Assembly (NCBI GenBank): GCA_002431845.1
Contig: DJEH01000029.1
Coordinates: forward strand, 1-18,012
Source: Prevotellaceae bacterium UBA5903
Lineage (GTDB): Bacteria; Bacteroidota; Bacteroidia; Bacteroidales; Bacteroidaceae
DNA length: 18,012 bases
Direction of reading: 5' to 3'
The notes beneath the pieces were generated by a model, which did not search any database, had not been told where the DNA came from, and saw only the letters and a program-made list of their open reading frames with translations. Shown piece by piece: positions 14,049-18,012 of this stretch. Position numbers and translations under genes: made by a program. The first letter of the stretch is position 1. Every line of letters starts with the position of its first letter.

Positions 14049-17000
14049 TTACTTCACAATCTTAAAGCAAACATTGCCAACCTTAACAAGATAAGCACCT
14101 TGTGGTTGAGCGGCAATAGATGCCGAAAGTTGTGAGGTTGTAGAGCTTGCTGTGGCACTTGCTACCAACGAGCCACCAAGATCGTAAATGTGCATGGTAG
14201 TGCCAGCTGCAATGTCGCCTGTAAGCACAACTTCGCCACTAATAACATTGATGCTGTAGTTATTGTTTGCGGTAGCTGAAATATTGTTTACACCAGTAAC
14301 TTCCTCCTTAGTGAGCGGACGGAAGCGGACGGTGTTTGTATATTTGCCACCTTGTGGACATAGGTATTGCGAGAGTGTGCCTGTGCCCTGACCGCAACTT
14401 GCATTGCCAAGACCCTTTTGTTGATAGTCAAGATGTAGCACAACGTTGCCACCAGGTTTAAGTTCAAAGCAGTGCTTGGTAGAGGCAAGCGTTTTGTCTT
14501 CGTAGTGCAGTGCAGAGAACGAAACTTGGCCTTCGGTTTCGATGCGTAGGGCCATGCCTGTTATCGTATCCGTAAGTGTGAGGTCGCGCAAGGCTGTGCG
14601 GTTGCCACATGATTGTGGACGAGCCAACTCTGTGAGGAAGTCGGTTACGGTGCTATTGTAGCGGCCAAAGTGGGCAGCATCTAAGCGGTCGTTGTAGTTT
14701 TCCCACGGGCCACGTGCATAGTAGTTTACCTTCTCAAACGATGCAGGCAAAGTAATTTTGCTACCAATGCGGCGCAAGTTGTCGTTTGTTTGTGAGTTAT
14801 AAACTGTCTTAACGTCTACGGTTCCATCGGGATAGATGGTGTATGTGTAAGTGACGTTGCAATAGCTACCAGTTTCGGTAGTAACAAACGTAACGTTGCC
14901 CTTGTCGTTGAGTGCAGGAGCAGTGGTAAGTGTACGCGAACTGATGCCATTGCCTGTTGAAAGCGAGTTGCCATTTGACTCATCGTTTTCTACCCAACGG
15001 AAGTTGTCGTAGTCAAGTGCTTGGTCTATGCGGCTGATAAGCGGTGTGCCAGCATAGCTCCATTCGCGTAGTCGGCCAGAAGGTTTGTCTACTAAGAAGT
15101 GGTTTTTGCTGTTCTCAATTAGGTAGTTGCCATATTGGTTTACCTGTACTGTAAGTTCGTCGCTACCGCTGTTCGTGATTTTGTCAAGATTGCGTGAGCG
15201 GCTCTTTACCGTAAACTGTTGCGAAGCCACGGGGTAACCTGCAGCAGCCCATGCAGTAGAATCTTTCAGTACGAGAGAGATATTCATGAAATATTCAGCA
15301 TCCGATTCAAGGGTTGATTGAATGGGAAGGGTAATGTTGGCAGATGTTTTACCAGCCTCGGTGCTGGGCACGTCGATAGTGTCGGTTTCCACCTCAACAC
15401 CATCCTTCAAGAGAGTGTATGCAAGGCGGTATTTATCGGCAAGGTTGGTAAAATTGAACTTATTTACAACCTTAACCACCTTATTGTTAAAGTTGAAGTT
15501 GCTAAAGGTTGCTTGTTGGTAAACGGCTTTAACCTCTGCCAATTTGGGCGACCATGCGCGGTGTGCAGGTATCAGTCCGTTGTTTACAAAGTTGCCTTGA
15601 TGATTGCTGTTTGAGAAGTCGTAGCCAGAGTAGTACTTGTGGTATCCGTTGGCCATGAGAGTACCTTTCTTAATATCGTCTGCCTTGTAGATGCTTTGGT
15701 CTACCCAGTCCCAAATACATCCGCCTATACCTGCCGACGAGGTGCTAATGGCATCCCAATAGTTCTTGAAGTTGCCTGTGGCATTGCCCATAGAGTGAGC
15801 AAATTCGCACATAAAGAAAGGTTGAGAAACGCTACTTGCAAGACTCTTGGCACGATCGTAGTTGGGATACATTACGCTATAAAGGTCGGTGTATGGTGCA
15901 CCGCCGCGAGTGGCACCTTCGTAGTGAACAATGCGTTTGGGGTCGAGTTCTTTACACAAGTCGTAGGTTGCTTGCAGGTTCGTGCCTACACCGCTCTCAT
16001 TACCAAGGCTCCAAAATATTACCGAAGGGTGGTTGCGGTCGCGTAGCACCATGCGTTCAGTGCGGTCGATAAATTGTGCTTTCCATGAGCTTGCACTCGA
16101 AATCACGTTGCCTCCTTGTTCCCAGTTGAAGTGACATTCAATGTCGGCCTCGTCCATGCAGTAAAGTCCGTAATAGTCGAACATGGCATACATTTTAGCT
16201 TGACGTGGGTAGTGGCTTGTACGCACAAGGTTGATGTTGGCTTGCTTCATCATTACCACATCGCGTAGCATGGTGGCTACGTCAATAGCACGACCATGCA
16301 CAGGGTGCGTGTCTTGTGTGTTTACACCGCGGAAGAGTACACGTTGGCCGTTTACGTAGACGCGGCGATTATTTATTTCAACTACACGGAAGCCATATTT
16401 GGTTGAGAATACCATCTCCTCAGCACCATTGTCAGCGAGTTGTGCTATTTCTACGGTGTAGAGGTTAGGACTTTCGGTGCTCCATGTTTCAATGTTATCA
16501 ATGCTGGGTAGTGCTACATCGTGTTGCAATGAAGTTTCGTCGGCAGCAAACGTAAAGTCTTCTGTTTGTTCTGCCACTTGTTCGCCCTCAGGACTGATTA
16601 AGCGCACCCTAATCTTCTTGGTTACAGCCAAGCCGCTGGGGTTTTGTACGTTGAGTGCCACATTTACATTGGCCGATTGGTAGGGAGCAGCCATGTCGTC
16701 GGTAATAACATGGTCTTGAATGTAAGTTTTTGGTGTGGCATATAGATATACATCGCGGTGAATGCCACTCATGTGCCACATGTCTTGTCCCTCAAGATAT
16801 GAACCATCGCTAAAGCGGATTACTTGTACCGAAATATTGTTCTCGCCCTCGCGAACAACCTCAGAGAGGTCAAATTCAGAGTCGTTGTTAGACTCCTCGG
16901 TGTAGCCCACATATTGGCCGTTTACCCACACATAGGCAGCACTATAAATGCCGTCAAAGTGGAGCACGATGCGCTTATTGCTCTTCCATCCTGTTGGCAA

Positions 17001-17939
17001 AGTAAAGTTACGGCGATATGATGCCACTGCATTCAAACAGCCATAAGCCATATTGATGTTAGGATAGTTGTCGGTAAAGGGATAGCCCACGTTGATGTAA
17101 TAGGGGTCACCATAACCTTTCATCTCAAGGCATGAGGGCACAGTGATAGTGTCCCAAGCAGAGGCATCAACATTGTCGGCATAGAAGTCTTCTTTAGGTG
17201 CTTTGTTTGTCTCGGTGGTCCACTTTAGGTTCCACACACCATTTAGACTCATCCATTCAGCTCCCTTGGGGTCTACCCACGGCTTGTTGTAGCGTGCAGC
17301 ATCGGCATGCATTTTTTCGGTAGAAGCATAAGGCATAAAGGTGGCATGGGCTGGCAAGCGATTCACACCAAAGGTTGTTTCGTCCTCCCATTCCTTACCT
17401 TTAACCACCTCTTGAGGAGTGGTTTCTTCAAACTCAAACTTTGTAGCGTCGCTGTCGGCCATAAGGTTCGACACAACCAAATATGCGCCCCACGACGTAA
17501 TCATGCGGCTGGGGTCTTTAGTCCATTTTATCTGATAAACGTCCTTTTCGCCATCTACTGCTTCGATGGTAAAAATTTGGTTTTCGCTCATTTGCGTAGT
17601 CCATTGCAAAAGCCAGAAGTTTTTGTTAGGATTGGCATCTATGCCCATTGTGGGATAGCCAGCACTGATGATAATAAATTCATTGTCCTTGCCAGTAGAC
17701 TTTAGCGTCCACTTTTGCCCCATTGAGCTTTCGTCTTTAGCCTCAAGGAAAATAGAGGCATTCTTTTGGCTTGACCCTCCGTTAGAGAGTACGTTGCCCG
17801 TTTCTACACTTTTAATGTAGTAGTACTTGTCTTCGCTCAGCTGCGCCCACAATGCAGAACCAGCATACGAGCAGAATGCGAACAAAATAAGTAGCTTGCG
17901 TAGCCATGCCATTTTGTTCGACCATGTTGTTTGCTTCAT
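14049..17939 (-). CDS. Secreted GH2 beta-galactosidase with lectin-like N-terminus and probable T9SS tail
   Basis: A 1296-residue exported enzyme. A signal peptide covers residues 1 to about 32. Residues about 35-172 look like a beta-trefoil carbohydrate-binding domain, with three repeats ending in QKWTL (75-79), NQIFTI (120-125) and ATKFEFE (165-171). The GH2 LacZ-type catalytic module follows from about 190. It has the sugar-binding region around GVNTQDTHPVHG (538-549), acid/base Glu648 in SLGNESG, nucleophile Glu712 in MCEFAHSMGN, and a LacZ-like C-terminal beta-sandwich around ARGPWENYNDR (1075-1085). The last 80 or so residues resemble a type IX secretion sorting domain, with IYDLGGSLV (1251-1259) and QGAYLVKVGN (1280-1289). 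It should hydrolyse terminal beta-galactosides at the cell surface or outside. An in-frame ATG at codon 10 is a possible alternative start. The nearest upstream feature is the repeat at 17993. Confidence 0.93.
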   Translation of the reverse strand: MKQTTWSNKMAWLRKLLILFAFCSYAGSALWAQLSEDKYYYIKSVETGNVLSNGGSSQKNASIFLEAKDESSMGQKWTLKSTGKDNEFIIISAGYPTMGIDANPNKNFWLLQWTTQMSENQIFTIEAVDGEKDVYQIKWTKDPSRMITSWGAYLVVSNLMADSDATKFEFEETTPQEVVKGKEWEDETTFGVNRLPAHATFMPYASTEKMHADAARYNKPWVDPKGAEWMSLNGVWNLKWTTETNKAPKEDFYADNVDASAWDTITVPSCLEMKGYGDPYYINVGYPFTDNYPNINMAYGCLNAVASYRRNFTLPTGWKSNKRIVLHFDGIYSAAYVWVNGQYVGYTEESNNDSEFDLSEVVREGENNISVQVIRFSDGSYLEGQDMWHMSGIHRDVYLYATPKTYIQDHVITDDMAAPYQSANVNVALNVQNPSGLAVTKKIRVRLISPEGEQVAEQTEDFTFAADETSLQHDVALPSIDNIETWSTESPNLYTVEIAQLADNGAEEMVFSTKYGFRVVEINNRRVYVNGQRVLFRGVNTQDTHPVHGRAIDVATMLRDVVMMKQANINLVRTSHYPRQAKMYAMFDYYGLYCMDEADIECHFNWEQGGNVISSASSWKAQFIDRTERMVLRDRNHPSVIFWSLGNESGVGTNLQATYDLCKELDPKRIVHYEGATRGGAPYTDLYSVMYPNYDRAKSLASSVSQPFFMCEFAHSMGNATGNFKNYWDAISTSSAGIGGCIWDWVDQSIYKADDIKKGTLMANGYHKYYSGYDFSNSNHQGNFVNNGLIPAHRAWSPKLAEVKAVYQQATFSNFNFNNKVVKVVNKFNFTNLADKYRLAYTLLKDGVEVETDTIDVPSTEAGKTSANITLPIQSTLESDAEYFMNISLVLKDSTAWAAAGYPVASQQFTVKSRSRNLDKITNSGSDELTVQVNQYGNYLIENSKNHFLVDKPSGRLREWSYAGTPLISRIDQALDYDNFRWVENDESNGNSLSTGNGISSRTLTTAPALNDKGNVTFVTTETGSYCNVTYTYTIYPDGTVDVKTVYNSQTNDNLRRIGSKITLPASFEKVNYYARGPWENYNDRLDAAHFGRYNSTVTDFLTELARPQSCGNRTALRDLTLTDTITGMALRIETEGQVSFSALHYEDKTLASTKHCFELKPGGNVVLHLDYQQKGLGNASCGQGTGTLSQYLCPQGGKYTNTVRFRPLTKEEVTGVNNISATANNNYSINVISGEVVLTGDIAAGTTMHIYDLGGSLVASATASSTTSQLSASIAAQPQGAYLVKVGNVCFKIVK

Positions 17940-17992
17940 GAAAAGTCGTTTATTGATATATTGTTAGATGATTTTATTTCTTCTTCAAATTG

Positions 17993-18012
17993 TTAAGTAG
18001 GTGTTCAAAATT
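17993..18012. repeat. Dispersed palindromic repeat, half-site copy E
   Basis: TTAAGTAGGTGTTCAAAATT is a left-half copy in the G-variant. It ends exactly at the palindrome's symmetry centre, where the window stops. It lies about 54 bp upstream of the beta-galactosidase ATG. Read on the minus strand, the AATTTTG of the possible -7 box points towards that gene, with the box starting about 74 nt away. Confidence 0.9.

Noticed and set aside
1..18012. CRISPR array, integron or IS element
   Set aside because: The five repeat copies are scattered, inverted and unspaced. No cas, integrase or transposase gene and no array-like spacing were seen.
1..18012. Whole window as a transposon bounded by terminal inverted repeats
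   Set aside because: The ends are inverted copies of the repeat, but the same repeat also occurs inside. The gene content is mostly ordinary chromosome without mobility functions, and target duplications cannot be seen. An assembly break is simpler.

Overview
This 18 kb window looks like a chromosomal stretch from a Bacteroidales bacterium, most likely Prevotella or a close relative. The reasons are GC content in the 40s over most genes, no clear Shine-Dalgarno sites, TAnnTTTG-type (Bacteroidetes -7) promoter boxes, a lipoprotein GH25 lysozyme, a GH123-type glycosidase, and a large secreted beta-galactosidase with a C-terminal tail resembling a type IX secretion sorting domain. The species cannot be fixed from this sequence alone. 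No rRNA, tRNA, CRISPR array, integrase or IS transposase was seen, and no gene-free stretch exceeds about 200 bp.

Layout. 1-1090: a patatin-like hydrolase gene (+) between inverted copies of a short repeat, with a strong terminator and then a perfect 40-bp palindrome. 1090-3456 (-): a three-gene run of GH123-like glycosidase, FtsB/DivIC-like division protein and a small membrane protein. 3642-11858 (+): a GH25 lipoprotein followed by a glycan-assembly cluster (GT11 fucosyltransferase-like, GT2-like enzyme, GT8 enzyme, UDP-galactopyranose mutase glf, LPS-kinase-like protein, and a GT2 enzyme that is probably a galactofuranosyltransferase). Together these point to a galactofuranose- and possibly fucose-containing surface polysaccharide or LPS core. 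A two-gene AAA-ATPase/RloB module (6311-8098), a probable anti-phage system, sits inside this cluster in visibly AT-richer DNA. 11916-13360 (+): an AraC-family regulator and a nitroreductase. 13483-17939 (-): a low-molecular-weight protein tyrosine phosphatase and a 1296-residue GH2 beta-galactosidase.

The most unusual structure is a dispersed intergenic repeat with half-site TTAAGTAGGTRTTCAAAATT. It occurs five times: at both window ends, twice after the patatin gene (one a full 40-bp palindrome) and between the AraC and nitroreductase genes. Its centre carries TAATTTTG, which matches the Bacteroidetes -7 promoter consensus. In front of both the patatin and nitroreductase genes this box lies exactly 38 nt before the ATG. 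The same repeat creates spurious in-frame TTG starts encoding MNTYL. I read it as a mobile or amplified palindromic element that may supply promoters. Both window ends stop at or next to its symmetry centre.
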